Shown here piece after piece: positions 50,501 through 55,734 of a stretch of DNA of 64,000 nucleotides (its first letter is position 1; every line of letters begins with the position of its first letter). The stretch is taken from assembly GCA_028015205.1 (NCBI GenBank), contig CM051521.1, forward strand, positions 92,046,513-92,110,512, read 5' to 3'. Origin of the DNA: Mytilisepta virgata (lineage: Eukaryota; Mollusca; Bivalvia; Mytilida; Mytilidae). The notes below the pieces were generated by a model. That model did no database searches. It saw only the letters and a program-made list of their open reading frames with translations, and had not been told where the DNA came from. A program made the position numbers and the translations under genes.

Positions 50501-53254
50501 GTGACAAGTTTGTCAGACCCTGATCTTAACTCACAAGGATCGCCAGTTTTCCTGATTGAAGACTGTAAGTTCTTAATAGATATTCTGACTTTTTTTACCA
50601 ATAAAGCTAAAACCATGATATTGCCATTTGCATAGAATATGATAAAATATAAAAAATAAAAATATTGTACTGGTTATTACCAACAGAATAATATCTCTTT
50701 GATATATGATAACAAATACAATTATAAATATCAGTCTCAGATGTAGTAAAAACTATCAAAAACTAAAAGTAATTCAATTTTAAATAAAACCATAACTTGT
50801 TTTTATACAGAGCTCAGTTACAGGATGAGTTATTGCACTCTAAGACAGAAAAGAAAAGACTCAGAAGGATTCTTAGAAACTTTGAGGAAGATTTTCTTCT
50901 CAGAACAGGGAGGTAAAATAGCTATTAACTAATGTAATTTCTTTAATTTTTTCATCGGCCGATTTCAACAGCATTTGTCACTTGAAATTTTAGTGAAATT
51001 TTTTTTGAAGTGAATAAAATGTTTGTTGCTTAAAAACGGACTATTTGATGCTTGCTGTGATTGTCTGTATATTCAACATTCCATAACCAGATTACTTTTA
51101 CCATTTATACTCGTCTATTAGAATATGTGTCCTATAAGACGAGGACCCTTTCTTGGGAAATTTGGGCAGTACTTTTGCCTTGACCCTCATATAAGACAAT
51201 GGCAAATGACCATCAAAGATCTGGCAAAGGCTGGAGTGAAGTTTTTTCCTAAAATGTAGAAAATCTTGTCAGCATAGGGTCTTCCATTCCTCAAAACAAA
51301 TAATCCAAAACATGAAAATAAATGTTATAAATACAAAATTTAAAAAAAATTTAATCTGGTTTTTGCACCTGGAAGTTAGGTTAAGATAGTAACAAACAAA
51401 CTAAAGTTCAGTATAACTACGCTTCCTATTTCGTGTTAGATAATGAGGATGAAATTTGAATTAATATTACAAAATTAAAATATTCTACTTCATAATTACT
51501 TTTCTTTAACCTATAAATTGAATTGACATTGATCTTCCGGATTACGACCACGTGTTTCCACACATGTCAAAACATGGCAGGTCATTTGAACTTTGTCATC
51601 GTTGTTGTTTTTAGATTTAAAATGACAGTTTTCACGAATATTGATGATGAATTCATGAAAAACAAATGAAGTAGCAAAGTCGTCTTGTTATATTTACCAT
51701 TCATTAAACAAATCAATCTATTGGAAGTCAACAAAGATCCCATCACAAAAAAACTAATTTTTCGTCAGTTTTTCAAATTTCCTCATAAATTTTTAGTGAC
51801 AAAAAAATAACGGCATATCTTTAAATTTACCAACCTAACTTTTTAGATACACTAAGATTTCTTCTCCTTAAAGAGTGCCCTATCCTATAAGACCCCCTTT
51901 TGAGAAAATTGAAATTTGGTACCAAAAATTTGTCTAAAAAGTGAGTATAAACGGTAGTCTTCATTTTTTGTTTCATTGATATAATAAATGGATTGAATAC
52001 AAATTTTAAAGAAATGAAAGAGATAAAGTCAATAGCATGGCTTCATTTTAAAATCAAAGTGCCTGTTGTACATTTCTAATTTGGATTATGATCACATGTT
52101 GCCCTTATGGTCAATTGTTTGTTAACTTTGTGACATTAAATGACAATTTTGTGAGAAACCATGCAGCAAGATAAATATTTACAGTGCATTGAACAGGTCA
52201 GATTTTTTTAAGCTTATTTTTAATTTCCAACAGAAAAAATCTTGTTATAAGTGTGGCATATAGACAGGCAGGCTGTCAACCTCAAACAGTGATTAAGGAA
52301 AATCTTGCTTGCTGTTACACTGACAGCTCCTTCTTTTTGAGTAAATTGATTGGGACGTATTTATGGTTTTTTATTGTATTACAGGAAAGTTCAGCGAGAT
52401 GACAGAGAACCACTTCAGACAGAATATCAAGGGTATAAGGTAAGTTTGTAAACTTCATTAAAATATATATAAAATATTTTTGACATTTAACAGCAATTAA
52501 CCTTGCAAATAAACTTCCTTAAAGAAAATAATATAGTGGTAATGAATGTTCCATGTCATTATATACATAACAAATCTATCTACTTTATTGCACTTGGTTT
52601 TGTCAAACACAATAGATTTAACTATTCCATATTTTTCAATTGTTTATTTGTAAATTAACTTTCTTTTCAAACACTGAATTTTTGAATATTCAGACTAATT
52701 TTCCAGTCCCTTTGCCAATAAAATCCTAAAATCCTGAAATTTATTCTCAATAATTCAAATTTAAATTTTCATTTGGAATCTGTGTAAAACTAAAAATAGA
52801 AACCAGTTTGATATATGACAGGCTGGTGATTGAATATAAATTAAAAGTTAATATATGAAATCAGGTTATAGGTTTATAATATTTACCCTAATTGTTTCTC
52901 AATAAAGCTTTAACAAGGCGATAATTTTTTACAATTGGCAAAGATGGAAGGATTTAAATAATTGGAAATTTAGGTGAAATCAGGGAAATGGAAATGAAAT
53001 TAATTATATAACACATAATCAATGCTGATTCTTTACCTGAATATCTGGATCTTGATGCCTCAAACTAATTTTACAGGTCCCTTCGAATTTGAGATATCGA
53101 TTTTCTACTGTATTACATTTATATTAGCAGAACAAAAAATTTATTTGTTTTCATTTAATATTCAAGGATTGTTTTTTATTTTCAGCAAATCAAAGCCAAA
53201 TTAAAACTGCTGGATGCACTCATATCAAAATATCAACAGTCATCAGATCTGTAG
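17412..53254 (+). CDS. FAM13: FAM13 (FAM13A/B-type) RhoGAP-domain protein, 27 coding exons
   Basis: Joined from 17412-17574, 18223-18432, 19176-19359, 19887-20010, 20733-20822, 26014-26186, 27160-27213, 32340-32422, 32618-32663, 33173-33338, 33799-33863, 35244-35319, 37303-37678, 38379-38496, 39387-39452, 42918-42983, 43234-43295, 43892-43950, 45001-45082, 45471-45646, 46611-46694, 48836-48919, 49836-49913, 50185-50414, 50811-50912, 52385-52439 and 53186-53254. The join is 3141 nt (1046 residues plus stop), every intron is GT/AG and every phase matches. Residues about 20-225 form a RhoGAP domain with the arginine finger R63 (GIFRVSG), K100 (LLKLFLRELP) and N183 (VFGPN). A PPPPRPPPP stretch follows, then an acidic/Ser-rich middle. 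The C-terminal FAM13 region (residues about 660-1046) has FPPSPP, KKRLKNFEENF, RPEDIE, KALLHFEGIHGRP and RPLYDRYRQIKRL. Vertebrate FAM13A/B have the same order; human FAM13A is about 1020 residues. A RhoGAP domain normally stimulates GTP hydrolysis by Rho-family GTPases; activity here is inferred from retained residues. Small alternative exons could be missed. Confidence 0.93.
17738..18165 (+). mobile_element. Tandem-repeat element D filling FAM13 intron 1
   Basis: The 5' palindrome TATATCCCCGCTTTTTTC / AAAAGCGGGGTATATA and a gtccgttcattcatccgttc leader are followed by two repeat units (ctcctaaac, atggaatttgatgaaactttcag, cacctcc, ggggtttccca, ggactttgactttca). No clear 3' hairpin, so probably 3'-truncated. 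It occupies most of the 648-bp intron and stops about 57 bp before the arginine-finger exon. Confidence 0.7.
18223..18432 (+). CDS. FAM13: FAM13 coding exon 2 (RhoGAP catalytic core)
   Basis: Acceptor ag at 18221-18222, donor gtaagt at 18433. It carries the arginine-finger motif GLDQEGIFRVSG and the LLKLFLRELPESLVP motif, the two most diagnostic RhoGAP stretches. Phase 1 in and out. Confidence 0.95.
18472..18567. repeat. Long near-perfect hairpin in FAM13 intron 2
   Basis: Two arms of about 39 nt (from about 18470 to 18508, and 18529-18567) are complementary at 36 of 39 positions and contain GTTTTAGATACTGACTA and ATGTGGAATATCTA. The loop is about 20 nt. A second inverted pair (tgcctaatattttc / gaaaatattaggca) lies at about 18779-18835. 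It looks like one foldback element. Confidence 0.7.
19176..19359 (+). CDS. FAM13: FAM13 coding exon 3 (RhoGAP helices)
   Basis: Acceptor ttcag at 19175, donor gtaaag at 19360. Encodes LPKEHYNLLKYLSGFL and LAIVFGPNIF, including the conserved Asn of the VFGPN motif that helps hold the GTPase in RhoGAP domains. Confidence 0.95.
19887..20010 (+). CDS. FAM13: FAM13 coding exon 4 (end of RhoGAP domain)
   Basis: Acceptor ttctag at 19886, donor gtaagg at 20011. Encodes the last RhoGAP helices (VVHKFVDHYDSLF), then an acidic tail (DDSDEPPELQW). It starts in phase 2 and ends on a codon boundary. Confidence 0.9.
20733..20822 (+). CDS. FAM13: FAM13 coding exon 5 (proline-rich linker)
   Basis: Acceptor ttacag at 20732, donor gtacga at 20823. 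Thirty codons in phase 0-0 encode a PPPPRPPPP stretch and then basic KPIPSPRK. Polyproline of this kind often binds SH3 or WW domains (inference). Skipping the exon would keep the frame. Confidence 0.85.
23379..24201. mobile_element. 823-bp MITE with TA flanks
   Basis: The left end CTGTGGATTCATTAATATTC and inverted right end CTGTGGATTCATTTATTTTC match over about 40 bp, including CCAATTTTCGTGG. TA lies outside each end. Extra CCACGAATTTAA(A/G)TAT motifs occur inside both ends. The end sequence matches one I recall as common in bivalve genomes. No transposase. Confidence 0.75.
24472..25329 (+). mobile_element. Tandem-repeat element G
   Basis: It starts TAGCTAACCTGTCCTAAAAG, then GGCGTCCTGTCGTCGTCGTAA. 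Four to five units of about 166 bp follow (tctgaaacca at 24561 and 24727, then near 24893, 25056 and 25229), each with ggtccttaggtggtcctctttca and gaacatagtttaacat. It ends with the hairpin AGGCTCTTGGGAGCCT (25310-25325), ATAG and TTTT. Confidence 0.75.
26014..26186 (+). CDS. FAM13: FAM13 coding exon 6
   Basis: Acceptor in a T-run ending cag at 26013, donor gtatga at 26187. Encodes an acidic, His-rich low-complexity segment (YDHNDHSETSSS), then SPMFSDDELTGRAASPF. It follows the largest intron of the gene, about 5.2 kb. Confidence 0.85.
26345..26451 (+). repeat. Retroposon 3'-end fragment
   Basis: Contains GTGTCTCTTTGACACATTGC and CCCATTTCCATTCTC. I recall this string as a very frequent dispersed sequence in Mytilus, probably a SINE or LINE 3' end. 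Only one copy is present here. Confidence 0.45.
27160..27213 (+). CDS. FAM13: FAM13 coding exon 7 (54 nt)
   Basis: Acceptor ttttag at 27159, donor gtaagt at 27214. Encodes DGGYSIIESPVPSARTS. Both ends are phase 2, so it could be a cassette exon. Confidence 0.8.
27520..28292 (+). repeat. Diverged tandem array in FAM13 intron 7 (left part)
   Basis: Units of roughly 100-150 bp carry catttgagtcac-atgacctaca and tgcttgagtgact (near 27684, 27828, 27923, 28071 and 28203). The array is interrupted at 28293 and resumes at 31731. Confidence 0.65.
28831..31332 (+). mobile_element. Tandem-repeat element J (TATACGACCGC family), nested
   Basis: It starts with the palindrome TATACGACCGCAAAATTTTT / GTGGTCGTATA, then GACGTTGGCGTCGTCGTCGT. 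Units of about 170-180 bp follow (cacaaggtttatgacca, ggttgggattg, attaggggcc, aagcatttttcttgg). A long body has poly-G tracts. It ends at GGGTTCGACCTCTGCGGTCGT-ATC near 31332. It shares body and end with element K. Confidence 0.72.
29569..29591. repeat. Poly-G tract (23 G)
   Basis: Uninterrupted G-run inside element J, with a further run near 29711-29722. Potential quadruplex and assembly trouble spot. Confidence 0.8.
31731..32000 (+). repeat. Diverged tandem array (right part)
   Basis: Resumes the 27520-28292 array directly after the TA of the inserted transposon: attaatgatatttca, agtacaac, ctcag, tttgagtc and tgcttgagtgact recur. Confidence 0.6.
32340..32422 (+). CDS. FAM13: FAM13 coding exon 8
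   Basis: Acceptor tgtacag at 32339, donor gtagat at 32423. Encodes VVQHAITTAITNNLFGDD, which matches the short conserved block in vertebrate FAM13A/B between the RhoGAP domain and the C-terminal region (ERTIR-AVEQHLFD type). Confidence 0.88.
32618..32663 (+). CDS. FAM13: FAM13 coding exon 9 (46 nt)
   Basis: Acceptor tttccag at 32617, donor gtaaga at 32664. Encodes the acidic peptide DHSHEEELKNGYAEN. It is short, but phase 1 in and phase 2 out match both neighbours. Confidence 0.8.
33173..33338 (+). CDS. FAM13: FAM13 coding exon 10
   Basis: Acceptor atttcag at 33172, donor gtaaag at 33339. Contains two similar short motifs, VFDRIKAFENKEP and VFDMFESKGVM. No catalytic motif seen. Confidence 0.88.
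33799..33863 (+). CDS. FAM13: FAM13 coding exon 11
   Basis: Acceptor atacag at 33798, donor gtaact at 33864. Encodes an acidic segment (DDTGDDSYIIKDITDH). A tandem-repeat element begins almost at once after the donor. Confidence 0.82.
33880..35037 (+). mobile_element. Tandem-repeat element H in FAM13 intron 11
   Basis: It begins about 17 nt after the donor of exon 11 (cacttggcatccgccgttgtcc). Its first 500 bp closely match element I (catcaggtcaagatc, cagacgaatcagtcaaccct). Repeat units with aaccaagatggccgcc and gaacttag-ttaacataggg follow. It ends with the hairpin AGGCTCTTAAGAGCCT (35018-35033), CTAG and TTTT. Confidence 0.75.
35244..35319 (+). CDS. FAM13: FAM13 coding exon 12
   Basis: Acceptor ttgcag at 35243, donor gtaagc at 35320. 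Encodes EEEYIGDDQDVFEVVRRNS and a short serine/threonine tail. Ends on a codon boundary. Confidence 0.82.
35785..37262 (+). mobile_element. Tandem-repeat element K (same family as J)
   Basis: The 5' palindrome TATACGACCGCAAAATTTTT / GCGGTCGTATA and GACGTTGGCGTCGTCGTCGT are followed by three or more units with cacaaggt-tatgaccacaa and a poly-G-rich body. The end is GCTCGACATCTGCGGTCGTA-TCTAG (CTAG at 37242-37245), then ctgcgcccagtggagcatt, a decayed terminal hairpin. It stops about 40 bp before exon 13. Confidence 0.75.
36680..36705. repeat. Poly-G tract (26 G)
   Basis: Longest homopolymer in the window, inside element K. The matching place in element J has only seven G near 30290. Confidence 0.85.
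37303..37678 (+). CDS. FAM13: FAM13 coding exon 13 (largest exon)
   Basis: Acceptor tttag at 37302, donor gtatga at 37679. Its 376 nt encode a basic/serine start (RRSPSRKSRGS), an acidic middle, SPDMSPSISPS, and the conserved FIPPLDLSTLHEHVD motif that I recall from vertebrate FAM13 proteins. Confidence 0.93.
37871..38146 (+). mobile_element. tRNA-derived SINE, well preserved
   Basis: The head resembles a type-II (Ser/Leu-like) tRNA: box A TGGCCGAGTGG (37882-37892) and box B GAGTTCGAGTC (37949-37959), followed by ACCTGTGGCGGGGT. A conserved body follows (caaggattgccaatttt, ctcc-ggtactcc, ccaccaataaaa, aaatagccaaatgtgctgaa), then a (CAAA)n tail at 38125-38146. Family not assigned; compare MetaSINE/V-SINE types. 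Not a functional tRNA gene, because the body continues and no acceptor stem closes. Confidence 0.8.
38379..38496 (+). CDS. FAM13: FAM13 coding exon 14
   Basis: Acceptor atttcag at 38378, donor gtgagt at 38497. It continues the conserved block with DPIPATKGHSVSYF and ends in a lysine-rich stretch (KLKKNKS). Confidence 0.88.
39387..39452 (+). CDS. FAM13: FAM13 coding exon 15 (66 nt)
   Basis: Acceptor gcctag at 39386, donor gtgatt at 39453. Encodes WTEFVYYDEEGPLSPSACL. Phase 2-2, so exon skipping would be frame-neutral. Confidence 0.78.
40659..41480. mobile_element. hAT-like non-autonomous transposon, 822 bp
   Basis: Perfect 14-bp terminal inverted repeats, CAGACCTGCCAACT, at both ends. GTAGTA directly flanks both sides (40653-40658 and 41481-41486), a 6-bp target duplication. 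The open frame 41277-41468 runs into the right terminal repeat and encodes no transposase motif. It lies in the 3.5-kb intron between FAM13 exons 15 and 16. Confidence 0.78.
42918..42983 (+). CDS. FAM13: FAM13 coding exon 16 (66 nt)
   Basis: Acceptor tttacag at 42917, donor gtatta at 42984. Encodes TDFPPSPPVDQDQYRKH; the PPSPP motif matches the conserved FAM13 stretch just before the first coiled helix. Phase 2-2. Confidence 0.88.
43234..43295 (+). CDS. FAM13: FAM13 coding exon 17
   Basis: Acceptor ttttgcag at 43233, donor gtaagt at 43296. Encodes GSVDDEFSVKHKQIIKKMQ, the conserved GS-DDE motif running into the first charged helix. Confidence 0.88.
43892..43950 (+). CDS. FAM13: FAM13 coding exon 18 (first charged helix)
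   Basis: Acceptor tttttcag at 43891, donor gtacat at 43951. Encodes LKKRLKNFEENFEQEHGFK, the hallmark FAM13 helix. It is echoed near the C-terminus by exon 25, which suggests an internal duplication in the family. Confidence 0.95.
44231..44900 (+). mobile_element. Tandem-repeat element E
   Basis: A decayed 5' palindrome (tattccccaccgc / gcagaggatata) and a cgtccgtccatttg leader are followed by three diverged units (aaaccagtgaatggattt, aaactttca, cattgtgca-cacct, tggggtt, agacaaacatgga). The end is GGGGGTATATATTTGTGAGC and the hairpin GTGAGCTTCGCTCAC (44875-44889), AGTACTT, ATAG, TT. The same end type as A and B with a body like D. Confidence 0.7.
45001..45082 (+). CDS. FAM13: FAM13 coding exon 19
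   Basis: Acceptor tttttcag at 45000, donor gtaagg at 45083. Encodes PSHGDKISRMEVKKWIAEL, equivalent to the vertebrate PSHSDKA-W segment. A highly charged helix follows. Confidence 0.93.
45471..45646 (+). CDS. FAM13: FAM13 coding exon 20
   Basis: Acceptor atacag at 45470, donor gtagaa at 45647. Contains serine-rich SRHGSGASSSNERT, then LQLILRKLKEKRRENQRPED, matching the vertebrate LESIQRKLQEKRAE-RPEDI block. The frame stays open past the donor to a stop at 45698-45700, so intron retention would truncate the protein. Confidence 0.93.
45822..46014. repeat. Direct repeat, copy 1
   Basis: About 190 bp shared with 46205-46391, nearly identical apart from a few small differences. Common stretches include atactaatatta, catcagcagcattaaaaccg and aagtactcataaccaaaaat. 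Confidence 0.75.
46205..46391. repeat. Direct repeat, copy 2
   Basis: Partner of 45822-46014. The unit between the copies includes a GC-richer segment (46112-46200, ccctcggggacctagagtccacc) unlike the surrounding intron. Confidence 0.75.
46611..46694 (+). CDS. FAM13: FAM13 coding exon 21
   Basis: Acceptor attttag at 46610, donor gtaagt at 46695. Encodes EEKLSVQKALLHFEGIHGRP, one of the most conserved FAM13 segments. Phase 0-0, 28 codons. Confidence 0.95.
47190..48767 (+). mobile_element. Tandem-repeat element I in FAM13 intron 21
   Basis: It starts AGTGAGCTATTCTCATCACT, then gcatccgtcgtccattaac. A leader is shared with element H, then five or more units with gaaccaaacttagcagcaatgg and gtttaacataggaccctatggg. 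It ends with the hairpin AGGCTCTTATGAGCCT (48748-48763), CTAG and TTA. It stops 68 bp before exon 22. Confidence 0.78.
48836..48919 (+). CDS. FAM13: FAM13 coding exon 22
   Basis: Acceptor ttttcag at 48835, donor gtaagt at 48920. Encodes DLMRPLYDRYRQIKRLI, matching the vertebrate VMKPLYDRYRLVKQIL motif. Phase 0-0. Confidence 0.95.
49060..49290 (+). repeat. Fragment of a hairpin-started element (F)
   Basis: TACCACGCTACAATTCCGAG / CAGGGGATATAG and gtttgtccatctgtcagtgtg resemble the 5' start and leader of elements A, D and E. A short unlike body follows and no 3' end is seen. Confidence 0.45.
49535..49789 (+). mobile_element. tRNA-derived SINE, second copy
   Basis: Same family as 37871-38146, with box A TGGCCGAGTGG intact and box B altered (GAGTTTGAATT). 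Body segments caaggattgccaattttc and ccaaatgtgctgaaaa are preserved and the tail is A/C-rich. It ends 46 bp before FAM13 exon 23. Confidence 0.78.
49836..49913 (+). CDS. FAM13: FAM13 coding exon 23
   Basis: Acceptor attgtag at 49835, donor gtacgt at 49914. Encodes PREKKELQTVPEDGPIDLVD. Phase 0-0. A SINE copy ends 46 bp upstream of it. Confidence 0.85.
50185..50414 (+). CDS. FAM13: FAM13 coding exon 24
   Basis: Acceptor ttttgcag at 50184, donor gtaagt at 50415. Encodes an acidic stretch (EMEEDDPNDEVMG), then MDFAVTRDFSIL, corresponding to the vertebrate FMVTLKTDFS motif, and EATEANLHEMDL leading into the last helix. Confidence 0.92.
50470..50600 (+). repeat. Degraded SINE fragment
   Basis: gatcttaactcacaaggatcgccagttttcctgattgaag matches the SINE body (gatcttaattgacaaggattgccaattttcctaccgaagg, split by differences). 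Head and tail are missing. Confidence 0.55.
50811..50912 (+). CDS. FAM13: FAM13 coding exon 25 (second charged helix)
   Basis: Acceptor ttatacag at 50810, donor gtaaaa at 50913. Encodes EKKRLRRILRNFEEDFLLRT, the second copy of the charged FEE helix (vertebrate KKRIRKKLRDFEDNF). Confidence 0.95.
52385..52439 (+). CDS. FAM13: FAM13 coding exon 26
   Basis: Acceptor attacag at 52384, donor gtaagt at 52440. Encodes KVQRDDREPLQTEYQGYK, matching vertebrate NVQKEDRTP-EEYSEYK. Confidence 0.95.
53186..53254 (+). CDS. FAM13: FAM13 last coding exon with stop
   Basis: Acceptor ttttcag at 53185. Encodes QIKAKLKLLDALISKYQQSS and ends DL before TAG at 53252-53254. The IKAKL-LL--LISK motif is the usual FAM13 C-terminus. 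Confidence 0.95.
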   Translation, partial: QIKAKLKLLDALISKYQQSSDL

Positions 53255-55734
53255 CAGTGATTTTGGCTGTTGGATTGACTGTTCAGAATGGCATTAGACT
53301 TTGAAATCAGTGATGTACTACTTATGAATTAAGTTTTATTAAAGACAAAGAGTTGTAGGATAACAAAAGTCTTGTCAGAACTTTCAGAAGATAATCTCCC
53401 TCAGTATGAACCAAATAAATCCAGAAAAGACATGTAGGAAGATAGAAAAAACATTGAAAAAGTATTGTAAAGAGATTTTATTTTGAAAGTTTGTAGATTT
53501 GAAATTTATTCACCAAAGTAATTGTATTTTAGGACTTGCTGTAACTTTACATTTTTAGCAATAAATGTAACTTTGTTGTTAATTTTAGGTTTTTTTTCAC
53601 CCTAGAAAATAAGACCAGCAGTTGGTATTTATATGTTATTGTAAATGGTGGTTAACATTAAGATTGGTTTTCTAAATGTATTCTAAACTTCCAGAAAAAA
53701 TTGACATGTACTAATTATAAATTGAGTCACAGTATTAATCATTATAAAGATTGTGTAATACTCTATAAAAGTGTAAAATATTATACCTCAGATTTATTAA
53801 CAATGTATAAACAATTTTACTTACATGTGTAATGTACAAAAAAAACGAGAGGTTGTTGTTCATGTATATGGGTAGATATTACTATACACAAAAATAAATT
53901 GTTGAGGAAAAGATGTTAACATGATTTCTTTATACATATATTTTTAGCAAATACATGTAGTTGCTATTTTTGTCAAGTTAATTAAATATTTTTGTAGTTT
54001 TACAACATTGGTATTTTTCTAGAAAACTTCAGAGTAATTTTTTACAGAATGAATTATATCCAGGCGTGTGTAAGGATCAGTGATTATTGCAAGGATTCAA
54101 AAACATGGCTATAATTTTTTTTTCTTATTAGGGTTATGTTCTTTCATTTATTGATGTTTGCCATCAAAAAGCACAGATTTTTATTTTAACGAAATGATGA
54201 ATTATTTTGAAATATGTTTTTTCTTGGAATTGGTTTGAGATTGTTAAATGAAAGCTTTGTGTAATAATATTTAGAGAAACTGTTATTCAGTATAAGTATA
54301 CTTAATTTGTTAACAGGAGAGTGAGATAAATGTGGACAGAATGTGGATGTTGCTAGTCACTGTTTGTAAAGGATAACTGAACAGACAAATTGGAGTGTAA
54401 AATTATGTATATTTTTCTACAGGGTATAGCTGTTTCAGTAATTGTACGTTTTCTACATCACTGGTCTTGATAATTCCAGATGTATGAATCTTTATCTAAG
54501 GTTATCTCCCCTGGGCACATGTTCATGTGATCAATCCATAATGGTCAAGGATAAGATTTGGAAAATTTCTGAAGAATAATAGGTTTTGGAAGGGGGGGAT
54601 TTCATAATTGTGAATCTCTTGAATGTAGTATATGTATGGAATATCTCATTCTTTAGATGGTAAATTGGCGTAGTTGTTTTAGGTTTGATACTGTTATACA
54701 ATATTATGGATAATAGTTTAAGCTTTTTATATTTTTGGTTTTGGGACTACTGATGAGATATTTATTGTTGAAATGTATATGTGCAGTACATCAAAATTTG
54801 TATCATAGATTGTTAGGTCTATAGTATCGACGATTGCGAACTTTAGAGAGGCACTGAGGGCTATTCCATTAGGTATTTTTTGGAAGGTTGGATAAAATTC
54901 AATAAACTAACCAACAATCAGCATGCTACTGCAATATAATAAATTGAATATATACGGAATTGATGAGCCGTTAATAGGGCAGAGAACGACAAAAAATTAT
55001 ATAAGACAAGATGAACAAAAATAAATGCAAACAGAGACAAAACATAAAAAGTCTAAAAGTTAATATGTCCCAATGTTTCAGCCAATATGGCGAACTGTTA
55101 TAAAAAAAAGATGACTCGAATAAACCCAGAGCAAGACTTACTTCTGCTATAATTTTGCTTTTGTGAGTATTACTGACCATGCACAGCCCATGTCCAGAAA
55201 TAAAAAAAGTAGTGATGTAAAAACTGAAATCCATTTTTACTTTGACATCATATGTCAGGAAAGTGTGAAATCCCCCATCCTCAAATTGAATTCTCTACTG
55301 AACCTGCAATTTTTTAAAAGTCTGCCTATATCATTAATAATACATGCTTGAAATCAAAACTGGCAAATTTAGTGAACTGGCAGTTATCTCCCTTTATTTG
55401 TTCGTTTTGGCAAAATATTTAAGTTTACATTGAACATTGAGTGCCATTATTTTCTTACTTGTTTTATACACTGTGCCATTTTATAAGGGATCAGATTGTT
55501 GTTTGAGGTAAAGGATCAAATAGACTGATTGTATTCCATGTTTATTTCATGTTTTGCAGAATAAAGTGTAAAATTAATATTTGTATTCTCTTGCACATTT
55601 TGCTCCATTAATCCTGAAATTGCATAAGTGTAACAATATTCAGTATTTCATTTTGCATCCGTCCATGTTTTATTTGTTATAAAGGTGTAATAAAAATTAT
55701 TTTCTGTGTTCAGTTTTCGATTAAAACAATTTTT
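53255..55734 (+). other. FAM13 3' UTR and downstream DNA
   Basis: No coding sequence seen. AATAAA occurs at 53414-53419 and at 53560-53565; the latter is followed by a GT/T-rich stretch and is the better cleavage candidate. Other A/T-rich near-signals occur further on, so a longer UTR cannot be excluded. The small open frame on the minus strand at 54971-55234 is hydrophobic and low-complexity, with no recognised domain. Confidence 0.55.
53560..53565 (+). promoter_or_regulatory. Candidate poly(A) signal of FAM13
   Basis: Canonical AATAAA about 306 nt after the stop codon, followed by a ttgttgtt / ttttttt-rich downstream element. Another AATAAA at 53414-53419 has a weaker downstream context. 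Confidence 0.45.
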
